Source: Trachelipus rathkii (Eukaryota; Arthropoda; Malacostraca; Isopoda; Trachelipodidae). Taken from it: a stretch of 50,000 nt of DNA. The translations under genes and the position numbers were made by a program. This document shows positions 23,611 to 36,900 of this stretch, in pieces. The stretch lies in contig JABUQX010103747.1 in the NCBI GenBank assembly GCA_015478945.1, positions 1 to 50,000 on the forward strand. Direction: 5' to 3'. The notes below the pieces were generated by a model. The model worked only from the letters and a program-made list of their open reading frames with translations, searched no databases and was not told the DNA's origin. Within the stretch, counting starts at the first letter, position 1; the number at the start of each line of letters is the position of its first letter.

Positions 23611-23885
23611 ACTGCCGGCATTTGACATAACACTCACAAGCTTCCCCGAAAGTCATTTCAACACTGTCTTGGATTTCATCTGTGACCTAGCCAGATAATA
23701 ACTTACTCAAGATGTCTTGACTCACAGACCACCGCCGAAGCTAAAATGATATGAATTCCCGACAAATAGTCCTATGGTGATATTGCACTCACACCTAATC
23801 CATCGGCGCATTGCCGACTCTCTCGTCTTGCCACTTCGGGCCTAAGGGGCCAATGCAGGTGACGGGCTTATCATAGATGAAAATA
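23580..23885. other. GC-richer island
   Basis: About 300 bp of higher G+C and normal complexity between very AT-rich flanks. On the minus strand, from about 23880 down, there is a short open stretch containing CIGPLGPKWQDERVGNAP before a stop. I do not recognise it with confidence. It adjoins the reverse transcriptase core fragment and would lie upstream of it in the element's direction, so it may be a piece of the same retroelement that is not readable in the left arm. Confidence 0.4.
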
Positions 23886-26569
23886 CTTAACAGAACGGGG
23901 TACAAGGAATTATTACAAATATTAAGTTAGATTGCTATACTTCTCTCAAAGCTAATCTTAATATTGTATTTGAACATGACGATCTCTCTCTATATTTTAA
24001 TTTCATACCTATATTAATATCAATACTATTATACTATATATTCATGGCTTGGTAATTTAGAATAGTTATACGAATACTGGAGCCACTAGCATAGATATTA
24101 ATATCAGTCACAGTTGTTGATTTCAATACTATATGTATTATTAGAAACACTCACTACACCTGTACTCAACAACTAAAAGAATGACTACTATACACATTAT
24201 ACTATTCTATTCTAGGAACCTCTCGTATCAAAATTCCCTTATGCACTTCCACACCAGACTCACTCTCTGATATGTATCACTATCTGAAGTTATATCGGGG
24301 CAAGTCATGGCTCACCTTCTTATATAATATCTATATTAATTAATAGTACTATCATTATACATCAGGGGCAAGATAAATATAGTTGTTGGGGGTCAAGGAG
24401 AAGGGTGATAGATACATTATGCTCACGTAACGGAGTTCAAGATTTGTATCTAGGACAATTGTATTCGTCATAGAAAGGCAGCTTAGCATGGTACTATTCA
24501 ACGACTTTGCGAATTTGCGATAGGAGTGTTTATGCTACATTATCGCTCTTCGCCCTATATTTAGGGGGATTTGCGCATATCGCTGTATTTATGCTATAGA
24601 ATCGTCGAGTGTCTAGATGTGAAGTCACACCACACTTGCATTCATCATGTTTGTTCGTCACAGTAATAATATCGTATCTCTCACGAGATAGAGAGATTAT
24701 ATAGTGTCTTATAGTGTAGACTCGTGTGTGTTTATGAATAAAATCTTATAGAATTTAGGCGTGCATTGAGATATAACACTGTTATAGTGTGTGACTATAA
24801 TACTGATCTCACTACGGGAGGCGTATAAGCTAGTACTCACTAACTACTATTGACAAGTGATTATTGACAAGGTATGATTCACTGGATGTTACATAAGTTC
24901 AGTGATCAGATATCACTATAATATCAAATATACGCATCGTCGTCATACCATCATATGATACGAGTTAGTTTATATATTATGAATCACTCATGGCTAATAC
25001 TATATCCTTATCACTTTACGCTACTATCATCCTCTGTGTTGTTCCATATTAGGTAAATTGTAAGCCAGGTTAAGAATTGTTCATCATTAAGATATATATA
25101 TATAATTAGGAGCTTTATTTATCGGGTATCCTCGAGGTTGTAGGCTCACACATTCTGAACATAATTTATATGAAACGATATTAGTAGAAAATCTGATTGA
25201 TGGAGACACCGACTCGCCCGCATGGACATTAATCACTTCACTCACCGTTAAGTATATTTATATCGAGTAGTAGAAGTGAGAGTATGCACTTACTAGAGAG
25301 ATTAGCTAGTATGATACATAACGAAGTATTTTCTGACTAACTTTATGTACTCTAAACCTATATGGAAATCTCTACTTATTGTTAAATTGGTACTTACTTA
25401 CAGTATATATTTCTATTAGCTCTCTGCAACTGAGTGTTATTGTGACTAGGTCGCTATGCTTACAAAAGTATATCTGTATGAGTGTTATAACAGATATTCT
25501 AATATATTTACAGATGTATCTAATTCTTACACAATATATTAATTACAATAATTGTATTAGATGCACGGTAGAGTATGGACAATAATGGGTCAGAGAATCA
25601 TCAATTAATCTTACTTATATTATTAATCACCTTAAGAGTAATAGCTATCCAGATATAGTATAGTCTATCTCAAGAGCTTCTCAGAATAGAATAACCTTCT
25701 TACTCATATCACTCTCATTACTTATATTACTTATTAATATCATTACTGTAAAAACATTATTGTTCCGATATTACTTTACCTGAGATTAAGTATATCACTA
25801 TATATTATCGAGTAGAATCTCTGTCTGAGGATATGTCACTCACACGATATGTGATCTACTTAGGCTATATTTAATATATATTACTTATTATAATCTATAA
25901 TTAGATTTTAATGTAGTATTTCCCGCATTCTGATCGATAAGGAACTACTGTATAGGAAACTTTGCTTGGTGGAGCTGGGCAATTCCCAATGCATCTTAAG
26001 ATGCCGGTTTTATACAGCAGCGTCACAGACTTAGTTTTTTACCTTCCATAGCTACCCTCTTGTTCTTGAGTTACCTTCCTTCTCTTTTGACTTATTATGC
26101 TTATGTCTAGCTTATACTTTTTCAAATCGTGAGAGACTCTATATATAGATATCGGATGATATCATAGTATATTATGAGGATATATAATGATTGTGACGTA
26201 CAGACAATTTATCATTATTTAATATTTGATAATACATGTAGTAGTAAGGTATTTATTTATATAATTCTCAGGGTTTATGATTATCATAATCTCTAACTAT
26301 ATACTTATAGTAAATTTAATAATTACTCACGGTACTAATATTTATATTATAATAGGAATATCTCATTATCATATAGTAACTAGTACTACTACGTCAAAAA
26401 TTCAATCTTCTATCTTAAATCTTAAATCTTAATTCTAATAATATAAAAGAAATATATTAATCATTTCTTCCCATTACTCTCTCAATGTTTGTTTGAGTCC
26501 ACCTCATTATTTTCAATTATCTCACGCATTACGAATCTGTTCGTAATCGACGAATTGAGAGCTTTTAAT
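23886..26569. other. AT-rich low-complexity sequence
   Basis: No gene, RNA or mobile element recognised. Text is dominated by TATA, ACTC and CTCTC-like short words. Some stretches of ordinary complexity occur around 24400-24640. Open frames up to 68 codons are at chance level. Confidence 0.5.
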
Positions 26570-27720
26570 ATGTATAAATTAATTATATAATATAATATAT
26601 ATATATTTTTATATAATTACATATATATTAAATAAAAATTTAATATTATAATATATCTAATATATAGTATATTGATATATATATCAGTAACACCTTACTC
26701 CGTATTATACTATTATTTAAATATCGCTATTTTATAACCGTAATTACTACTTATTTCTCATACATTACTAATTGATAAATCACTTGCAATTATGGTAATT
26801 TTATATAATCTCACCACGTGAGTGGATAGTGAATACGGAGTTTAATATACAGTATTTACTTACACATTATTTTTATTATATTTTTAATTATATAATTGAA
26901 ATAATTGGCTTCACTACTTGGTTCTATGTCATATAAAATACACACATAATTGTGTGGTAATTACTAATTATGTGTCTGATGATATCCAATTCTTAAATAA
27001 AAGAGATATTTCTGATTTTACTTCAACTATGAAAATTCCTTTATACATACTTATATAATACTACTATTATCGAACAGTTTCTATGCTTCACTCTTCTTCT
27101 TGAGTATATTACTCATGCACATAATAACTATTATATATTAATATAGATTAATATTAATTATCGGCTATATTGGCTCATATTTAAAATATATATATTATAT
27201 ATATATTAATATATTAATTTGCGCCAAAGAGAGTTTCAAGGGAATGAAATAATTTGGAAAAATATTTAATTTTAATTTTCATTGTTAAACTGATGGAACT
27301 AAGTAGCAACACACCTTTATCATGCTGCTGTTCAAAAGGGAAAAACCAAAATTGTTGAGTTATTTATAGAAAAAAAAGTTATATCAAACGTTTTTCTTCA
27401 GCTACTCTTAATTATAATTTTTTTTTTTCGTTTTATTCTTAATATATTATTATTAATTATTATTAATTAATTATTATTATTATTATGTGATTATTATATT
27501 ATATTAATTATTCTATTATTATTATATATTATTTTATATTTTCTATAATTATTATTATTATTCACTCTATTAATATATATAGAAGTAATTTATATTTTAA
27601 TGTATTTTATTTATAATATTTCATTACGTGTTTTATTAGATTATTATTATTAATTATTAATTTATATATTATTACATTATCTATTTGATAATTATTATTA
27701 TCTTTATTATAAATTCTATT
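26570..27720. repeat. AT and (ATT)n low-complexity arrays
   Basis: TA-rich blocks at about 26570-26690 and 27120-27215, then an (ATT)n/TTA array at about 27430-27720. A normal-complexity stretch of about 200 bp (27215-27420) separates them. The ATT array is complementary in motif to the AAT arrays at 5425-5675. Confidence 0.75.
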
Positions 27721-30700
27721 TTTATTTGAGTGATGTCATTTAGTATTAATTTATATTGAAGAGGGTTGATACGGTATATTTTAGGAGGGTGAGGACTTTA
27801 TTTTTGTATAATATCTAGAGTAGAATTTCTTAGCTTAAACCCCTCTGGGTGTGTGAGCAGCGATAGTACTATTATTGTCATCTGCGGTACTATATTCTGT
27901 ACACGTTCGACTTGTAACGAGGTCTTAATATGATCTACATAAGGTCGTCTTAAATACCATAGATATACCCGTACTGTATATTAGGTAAGATGAGGTTGTG
28001 TAAGTATATATGAGTGAGCTCTCGAATAATATCTATCATATGGGGGGAGTATATATATACTACTATTATGTTATCTCACTCTCAGTTGCTTATTATATGG
28101 AACGACTAGGAGGAGTTCAAAGGTCATAAGAAGTACAATAAGTTTACTTGAGAGTATTGAGTATTCACGTATTATTATTATTATATTATATTAATTATAT
28201 GTATTTAAATTAAGTTCTTAAATATGTAATATATAATGCAATGTGATCAAGATTCTGCTGTAATATAGATATATTATTATAATTCATAACATATTATCGA
28301 AAAATTGTGGAGTTGCGAACTAGGTTATCTTTTTTTGGAATAAAGATCTCTTTAATACATATTTAATCTCATATATTGGAGTGATGAGAACTCTCCGCTC
28401 GAACGATATGAATTATGATATATATAGTGTGAAATAGATGATAGAGTGAGATTGAGATGTGTCTTAGTATTGAAAGAGAAGAAATAATGATCATATATAG
28501 ATAGGAGTCTGAGAGATATAGATAGCTCGTACGTATCATATCTTGGTTGTCACTCGTGTGAATAGGATATTGTGTTTAGTGATAATGTTACGAGTGAAGT
28601 CTTGAGGAGGACGCGAGAGCTCTGTTAATAATATTCTTAATATATAATCGATTATGTATAACGTCACTTTATACTAAGCTAAATATATACTAGCATTTGC
28701 AGGCTTGTGGTAGAACAATAATATTTCTTTAGATAATGTCAATTCATTGAGTTTATAAGTGAGTGGGATAGAGAGATAGAGAGAAAGAACTATGACTGGT
28801 ACAATCAGCTCTCACGTGCTTAGTATCGAAGAGAGGATTTTTGTATCTATGTTTGTGGGTGAGTGAAGTTTTAATAATGATTACTCTCAGCTTTGGTGTA
28901 TGGCGTGTCAATAATGAATTATTGGTGAATATATAATAATTTAGGATTATATACGGTGTCGAAATTTTATATGACGAAATAAGTGTACTTATAAATGACT
29001 AATTTATATTTGAGGTGAGAAGAAGTGTAATTTATATTTGTAACGGAAATCAAATACTATGAAGTGAATATTATGATGTTACAAATTGCCTAAAATATTA
29101 CTCATTATGCAGTATATAGCTATATTGATGAGATGTTTACACGAGAAAATAATTTAGTTTGAGTGTATAATTTTTAACTCTGGAGAATGCAGTATGCTTT
29201 AAACATGACTTTAAAAATTCATTATACTCCACTCTATTCCTTAAATCGTAGTCGTCTTTCGTTTTAAATTTATATCATTTTTTTAATAAATTATATATTT
29301 AGGGGTTCGGCCTCTAGTAGTCAGCTAAATATAAACAAAGTGATATAGGATTCTAGAGAGTCTTGTTTATTTGTAGAGTATATGTTTTTTTTGTGTTCTA
29401 TAAGGGACTAGAATTTTCTTATTTGTCTAGTAAGAAAAATGTTGTTTGGGGACACGATATATACAGATCTAGGAGTCGTATCAATCTATAGTTCACTGAA
29501 TTTTTACAGCTGCGAGAGTATATGTATCAGTTATTACTTATACAATGAGCCATAGTGTCGAGTGTCATCGAGAGTTATTTGGGTTTGTGGACAATTCACA
29601 TTTGTTTCTTTTCTCACACGGCTTGAGATTACGGATTATATCTCGCTAAAAGCAGTGAATGGCTGATTTATCACACCACTCTTTACGATCATTTCTATAT
29701 GAAATATTATATAAGTATATTCTAGGCGCAATAACTATTTGTAGACGAGATATGATAGGTTAGGGTTTGCTAGACTATATATATACTTTTAGTGATAGGA
29801 GTATAGTATGAATATATCAGTAGCGTTAATGGATGGTTTCGTTATTAACTTCACGAGTAAATGGGTAGCAGATTGTTCTAATTTACTGATATAAATTATA
29901 CTGTATCTTAAATTATAAATATTAAAATAATTAGTAATATATAATTTATAATATAAAGAGATTAATTGATAGTAAGTCGAGAGGAAGCATTGAAGAGTTC
30001 GTATTTATATATATATTAATACTACATCTTGTTGTCTCAGGGATTTGTCTCTTGCTCTTAAATTCATGCGAGTGTTTATTATACATATGATGTTATGTGT
30101 TTTATCTGTCTTGTATAGAGATATAAGATTTACGATATAAATACTACTTATGTAGTATATACATCTACATTATAACCAAGTGTTATATGTATTTTATTTT
30201 TATATCAGTTCATGTTAGCTCATAATGTATGTAGATTTTTAGGTATTTAATGTTCTGTTGTGTTATCTCATATTAGGTGTGCTGTGCACTGGAGATCTTC
30301 TCAATTTTATACTCCATACGTATTGAGCGACAAGTGTGTCTTGTGGTAATATGTTGCTGATACTGGGATGTGGATAAATATAAATGGTGTACGTTTGAGG
30401 AGGATATAGATCATAGTTTTTATTGAGCACGATGATATCTCATGTTCTGTGTAGGTGAGTGAGAGGAGAGATATATGTTACGTGAGAGAATAGCGAATAC
30501 TTGAGTACGTTTGTTTATTTTGGTGCAAGAGCCTCTTCTCTCAATAGTGTGTAATTCGATATATTGTTCCAATTTCTTATCAGCAGTCGAAGATCGTTCT
30601 TTGACGATCCCAGTGGTTGTGTTGACGAGATAATTTTGATCATCCTGAGTGTCTTTTAGTATATTAGTAAAGTTGACGAAGTATCTACGCTGTGAGCATG

Positions 30701-33700
30701 AGAGAGTTGGTCTTGAGCAAAATTGTGGGCAGTTCTCTCATGGTTATTATATTATGATTCAGTTGATTTCTCGAGAGTAACACATAGGCCTTGCTCTAGT
30801 TGAGACATGATCAGAATACAGATATATCGATATATATAGGAGAAGCTTGGTGCTCACTGTGATTATATTAACATCACATCGATTCTCTACTCCTTATAGT
30901 ATAAATGTCAAATCATGCTCGCAACTCAGAATAACAATTCACTGCTCGCTTGTGGATATGCATACATTAAGTGTTATCATCGATATATGGCGCTACGTAA
31001 ACATTTTATATCCACGTGTATTACACTTGCATATATTTTATTTTCGTCTCCTCATCTCATGACTTGTTTGAACTTTTTTTAATATATATTTAATCTTGTA
31101 GTATATGTCGATTATGATAGCATATATATGCTTATTTGGGTGTTCATTTAATTTTTTGAGGTCTATAATTAGCCATAACGCCATAAGAGTATCAACGCTA
31201 TGGTGCGCAACTGTACTCATCTGCATCTTGTAGAGCTATCTCAATCTCATCCCTATATATAGTTTCCAATGAAACAAGTATCGAACATGTCTTGGTCGTT
31301 GTCTCTATGATTTTCTCACGTATATATGTTTAGTGATGAGAAATACATGAGGAGTTAATTTTACTTTGCACATAGAGACATGTATATGGCGACTAATTCT
31401 GTAATTTATCACTCTCTCGTGTTAGCTCGACGTCGAGTCTTGGTACTAATATCTTAGTATTAAATTGAGCAGCAGTTATTACGACTAGTATATGTATTAT
31501 TAATAGTATTATTACTTTATTAGCACGCACATACGTGGTGATTTCGATCACAGTTCATTGCTTATACTTTTGGAGAAGGGCCTATTTCCATGGTTATATG
31601 AGGGATTCCTGTAGAGAGAGTCAGTCTTAGATCGTTTGTTTTCTCAAATTTTATTAATGTGTTATATAGCAATACTTTCTTCTATATATGAGGTTATACT
31701 TTATGAATTTCACTAGGAGTTTACTTTTGTTATTTATCAGTGCAGGTGCAGCTTAGAGTAGATTCTTTGTTCTACTTATTTGTTATTATATATTCTACGG
31801 TGTGGTTATCTGCTCTTAAGTTAATATATATCTTATATTTCATACGCATCTCTCTGGCGTTTATACGCAGATAGAGATATCATTGTCTCTGCTCGTCGTG
31901 AATCAATATTAAACAGAATATTTAGTTTAGAAACTGAATTATTAAAACGATATGTTAGAAACTACAGTAATTTTATTTATATAGATGAGAGCAGATAAGA
32001 TAGTAATACATTGCTCGTTGTTCTCTCCTATTATATATTTAAGTCTCTGTGAGAAAGGCTCCGCTCTCTATGAATAGTAAAAGAGATGAGCATATGCGAT
32101 TATATACGCGCTCTCTCTTGTGCTGAGATATTCTGAGTCTCTGACTCAGCATAGTTAATGTAGGAGAACGGTGGTAGATTGAGTCTGAGAGATATATAGA
32201 GATTCACGCTGATGTCTGAGAGAGAGCTTCAGAGGAAGTAGCTCGATGGAACGTGATACGTTGAGAGATAAGTACGTATAGGCAACAAGAGAGAGAGTAG
32301 AGGTGGTCAAGATCGGAGCAGAGAGGCTTGTAGAGAGAGTGCGGAGCTTTGTTCGTCGTAAAAGAGATAGTGGACACATCCATCTTGTAGGAGAGATCGA
32401 CAGAGCTTAACTCGCACGATTCATGATTTCTTGTTTTAATACGATGAGAAATGGATGTTGTTAGGGCTCAGCATAATTTATTAGTTTGGGATATGATGTC
32501 TAGGAGTAGATATTGTGGATCTGGACCTTGAGTTCTTTTCATGAGTGTTGAGTGCTCACCTGCATCGGTGGAATCTCGATCTATTAGATTACGTATAATA
32601 TACAATTATCAGTAGTTATCTTTGGTGAGTATTAACTCAGTATATATTCATCGTCTGATCTTATTAGTCATCAACTATAGAACTAATCGTAATGAGGTAA
32701 CGGCTGAGTCATGTTCGTAATTGCTAAGATTTATAAAAGTTAGATAAGAGAGATATATCTTTATACTATAGTAGCACAGGTGTAGAGTTCTCACTGTTGA
32801 GCCTGATAATCTGATGTGTATGATGCAGTCATCTAGAGTGGAAGATATGTATTTAAGATTATCATATATCATCATGAGTGAGTGATCTCATTGAGTAGCT
32901 ATCACACATATTGTCGTAGAGCTGAGATGGATTTACATCTGAGTGCGCAGTATACTCACATTTAAAGAGAAGATTGGTGATATTCAAGTCTATTAGCTCA
33001 TTATTACTATTTTTCTCTGAGTCATCTCGTATCTAACTGTAATATAATTATTTATGTTTGTAGTATTATTATATGTAAGTTTAGTTCTCGATATATGATA
33101 GACTCATATTATTATAGATAATAGTAGTGAGTATGTTAGATTATATTAGAGATAGGTGATTAATCTAGAGGATCGGATATATCTGATAGTTGTGAGGATT
33201 CGAGTGGAAATTGATTATAGAGAATAAATGACATATTTGATAGGCGTCGTAGTCTTCGTAATAGACGTATGTAATGATAATTGTGAGGTTGTATATGCAC
33301 TGTGGAGTTCTGTCGGGGATTAAAGGTGAGTAAGATAGCTATATGTCAGTGAGAATGTGATTAATATGTGAATAGTCAGAGATATCAGATAGATAGGCTG
33401 AGATTGGTTTATAGAGATGACGCAGTACACAATAGGAAGGCAGTTGATAGTAGGAATATAATGATGAGAATTAGTAATATAATATTAATTAATATATAGG
33501 ACTTTTATTGAGAGCTCTAAAATTAATAAAAATTTGCTAATTGTGTCGTGGAGTCATTGATGAAATTATTTGATATTTCTTAAAATTGAATTTTGAGATT
33601 TTTATTTATAAATTGACTTATTTATTATTGATACACAACCTTGTATCAAAAGGCATGTATATCTCATTCGTAGTGTAGGTTGAGTATCTGCTGTAATAAT

Positions 33701-33970
33701 ATTACAAGTAGTAAATTATAATATAAATTAAGAAATTGAAAAGATTGTGTTAATTGAATAGAATAAAGATAAGTGAGACTATATACATTTATATATATGA
33801 TAAATGGTATGAGAATTATTAAATGATTTTATAGAGTAGAGGATTGTTATAGTTATATGGATAGATTTTGTAAAGATATTAATAATTGTATAATCATACA
33901 ATTTATTATGGTAAATTATAAAATGATATATGAATATATTATTTTATATATAACTATTATTTATAATGCA
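27721..33970. other. T/G-biased low-complexity region, no genes seen
   Basis: Over 6 kb of T-, A- and G-rich sequence made of short words such as GAGA, TATA and TGAG. A patch at 32155-32400 is strongly G/A-rich, and its complement gives a 74-codon Ser/Leu-rich frame that is composition-driven. No recognisable protein, RNA or element was found on either strand. Confidence 0.5.
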
Positions 33971-36900
33971 GAGTTAGAACTCATATATTATATTTAAATA
34001 TTAGAACAATAATTGAAATTTCTATTAATAAATCTTCTGTTTCCTGATATATACAGGTATAAATATACATTTTTCCCCCTTATAATCTAATACAGACCAT
34101 ATAGGGTATATACTTACTATAAATATTTAATAATATTATCTACATTTAACAAGAATATAGCAATATAATCAAAGAGATAGTAAAGGAACTAGAAACCAGC
34201 CACTTATATATATGTATGTGCATTATATAGAATAATTACTATAACACCACCAGACAGAACAAGATAGAGATGCAAGGCAATATTTAACTCATTTCACATC
34301 ACGATATACAAAGATAGAATAGATATAGATAGAATAATAATGATATAAAGATAAGATACTGCAGAGAGACTGTAGTAGATGAAACAAGTTGTAATTAAAA
34401 TAGATGCTAAAGAAAATATCAAATCAATAGGACACTGAGAGAGAGATATCAAAGAACAGGAAATTAAGAAACACACGGATTAAGATATTAATAATTTGGT
34501 ATTACTCATTTTATGTTATTTCACGTCTGGTTTAACTTCGTTCAAACCACATCTTATGTACATTCAACCTGGAAGAATGCGCTGCTCTCTATATGAAGCA
34601 CTAATACTCTACTCTTCTCTATGAGCTTAATCATTCTCTTACGTTAGATTCGAATATCTAGAGTTTATATAACTTAGAGTAACAAATTAAAACTATTCAT
34701 TTCTCATCTTAGCTCTATTATATAATAATAAAAGAGAGTCATAAGAAAACTGATACCGAAGAAAGGACACTCACTAATCATGATAATTTATCTGAAAGTG
34801 AGCTCTCATCACTACTAGTACTCTCGTATCATTGGATAGAAAGTCGCTTATACTTTCTCACTTCGTAAGACTCACTCTTCTAATTCTATTCATTAACCTC
34901 ACAGTGCATATTGTGAGCAATATAAATATTCTCATGAGATACGACCAAAGCGTAAGACATATATAACACATATCTGCTCACAACGCTATTAATATTATTA
35001 AAAAATACATTTATAATCCATTTATTCTTACAGACTTTTCACAACTTATACTATATATATATAATACTAAATATATTAACATTCTAGAAGCACTACTCAC
35101 TTAATAACTTAGTAATATCATTATACTACTGTAAATATTAAATAACTTATTAATATTCTACTATATACACAAATTGCATACTGTTAATTACAATCATACA
35201 CCGAAATACTCTTTATTCTTCTTCTAAGTTCATTTTTTGTTTACTTTTCTTAACTCTGTCGATTTCCTAAGACATACATTGACCATATATAAACGCCCGT
35301 TGTTCTTACATCATCTAAGTCTTGCATCACTCTACATATCTTTAATTATATATATATATATGACAGCATATATCTACATAATACACATTCAATAAGTCTA
35401 TAACTCCTATATAATTCCTCATACAGTTTACTCACATTAATCCCTCTATAATCCACTTTAATTATCATAATTACTGCTCCATACACTCAATAACCTTAAA
35501 GGTACTGCTATCAATATATAGAACGTTTTGTAATTTCTTCCAATCTTCTATTCCCTATATAACTTCTTTGGCTTAACTTTTAAACACTTGTTCATTTATT
35601 CACCATATGATATCATTTAAAACCTTCAGATTATACCATTCTTTACAAACTTTCTCATCCCCTACTTATACATAATACCACACGTAATAATGACCTCATT
35701 TACTATAGTAAAACTATTAAAGTATTCCTCGACACAAATCTCTAACTCATATTATTATCACGTGTTTCATAATTGTATAATATATTTAATGGACGATTAT
35801 TTTAACAAAGTGTTCCTTTCACACTTTCTTAACGTTCTCATATATTATAGTCTATTTGCTAAAGTACACCATCCCTATTTAAAATTATTCCTCTCTAGAA
35901 TAAGATTTTATTTTACTAGTCATATATTTTTAATATTAACAAAAAATATTTATCTTATTCAGCGCTCTGATTTACAATATAAGTATATATAAGAGCTACA
36001 AAATATATACCTATTAATAAAAAACCATTTTTTTTACTATACTTATTATATTATAATAAAATACATAATGTTTATATATATTTTTATTAGTATCTATATT
36101 ACTTTATGATGTGTGTTATATCTACATGTCTATTTAATATCTTTACGGATCTTTACCTTATTATATAATAATTAATTTAATATCATCTTATCTTTTATAT
36201 TAAGACTCACTCATATATATAGTTATGAGAATATTACTCATCTCAATTAAATTATGTGATAATATCAGTATAATGCACATATATAACGTCTTTGAGAAGA
36301 ATAAATTAGTTAGTTAGAATATCTCAGGACTAGGGGCTTTCAGATTTTTTTAGAGATTCTTTTTAACGTATTAAAGTGGCATATTATACTTTTGCGCGAA
36401 TTTAATTATCCTCGCGCTATCTATTCAGCATCAAGTTTAAACAATTCTTATTATTACCTAATCACTAATGATTAGTAACTAATTACATAGCATACTCTTA
36501 GATATATATTTATATATATAGTTTTTATTTATAGAGTACATCATATACTTATACTTAATAATCTATTATACTTAATTACTCAATTTTATATTATATCTTA
36601 TAGTATTATATTAATATTTAGAGATTAATATTCTCATTAGTATTATATATAATTATATCATTACTCATTTTATATTACTAAGCTCACTTATTAGAAAGTA
36701 GCAAAAATGTATTACTCATGGACTCTCAAAGAGATTTTATAGTTGTGTCTATTTATTTTTCTTGCTCTTCTTTTTAAATATTTTTTATTGTTATCTCTCT
36801 TTATATTAAATACAAATTACTCTTCTTCTCTCTCATATTCTCTACTTTCTTCTTCTTTCTCTTTCTTCTTATTATTCACTTCTTATATCTCATTCTTCAT

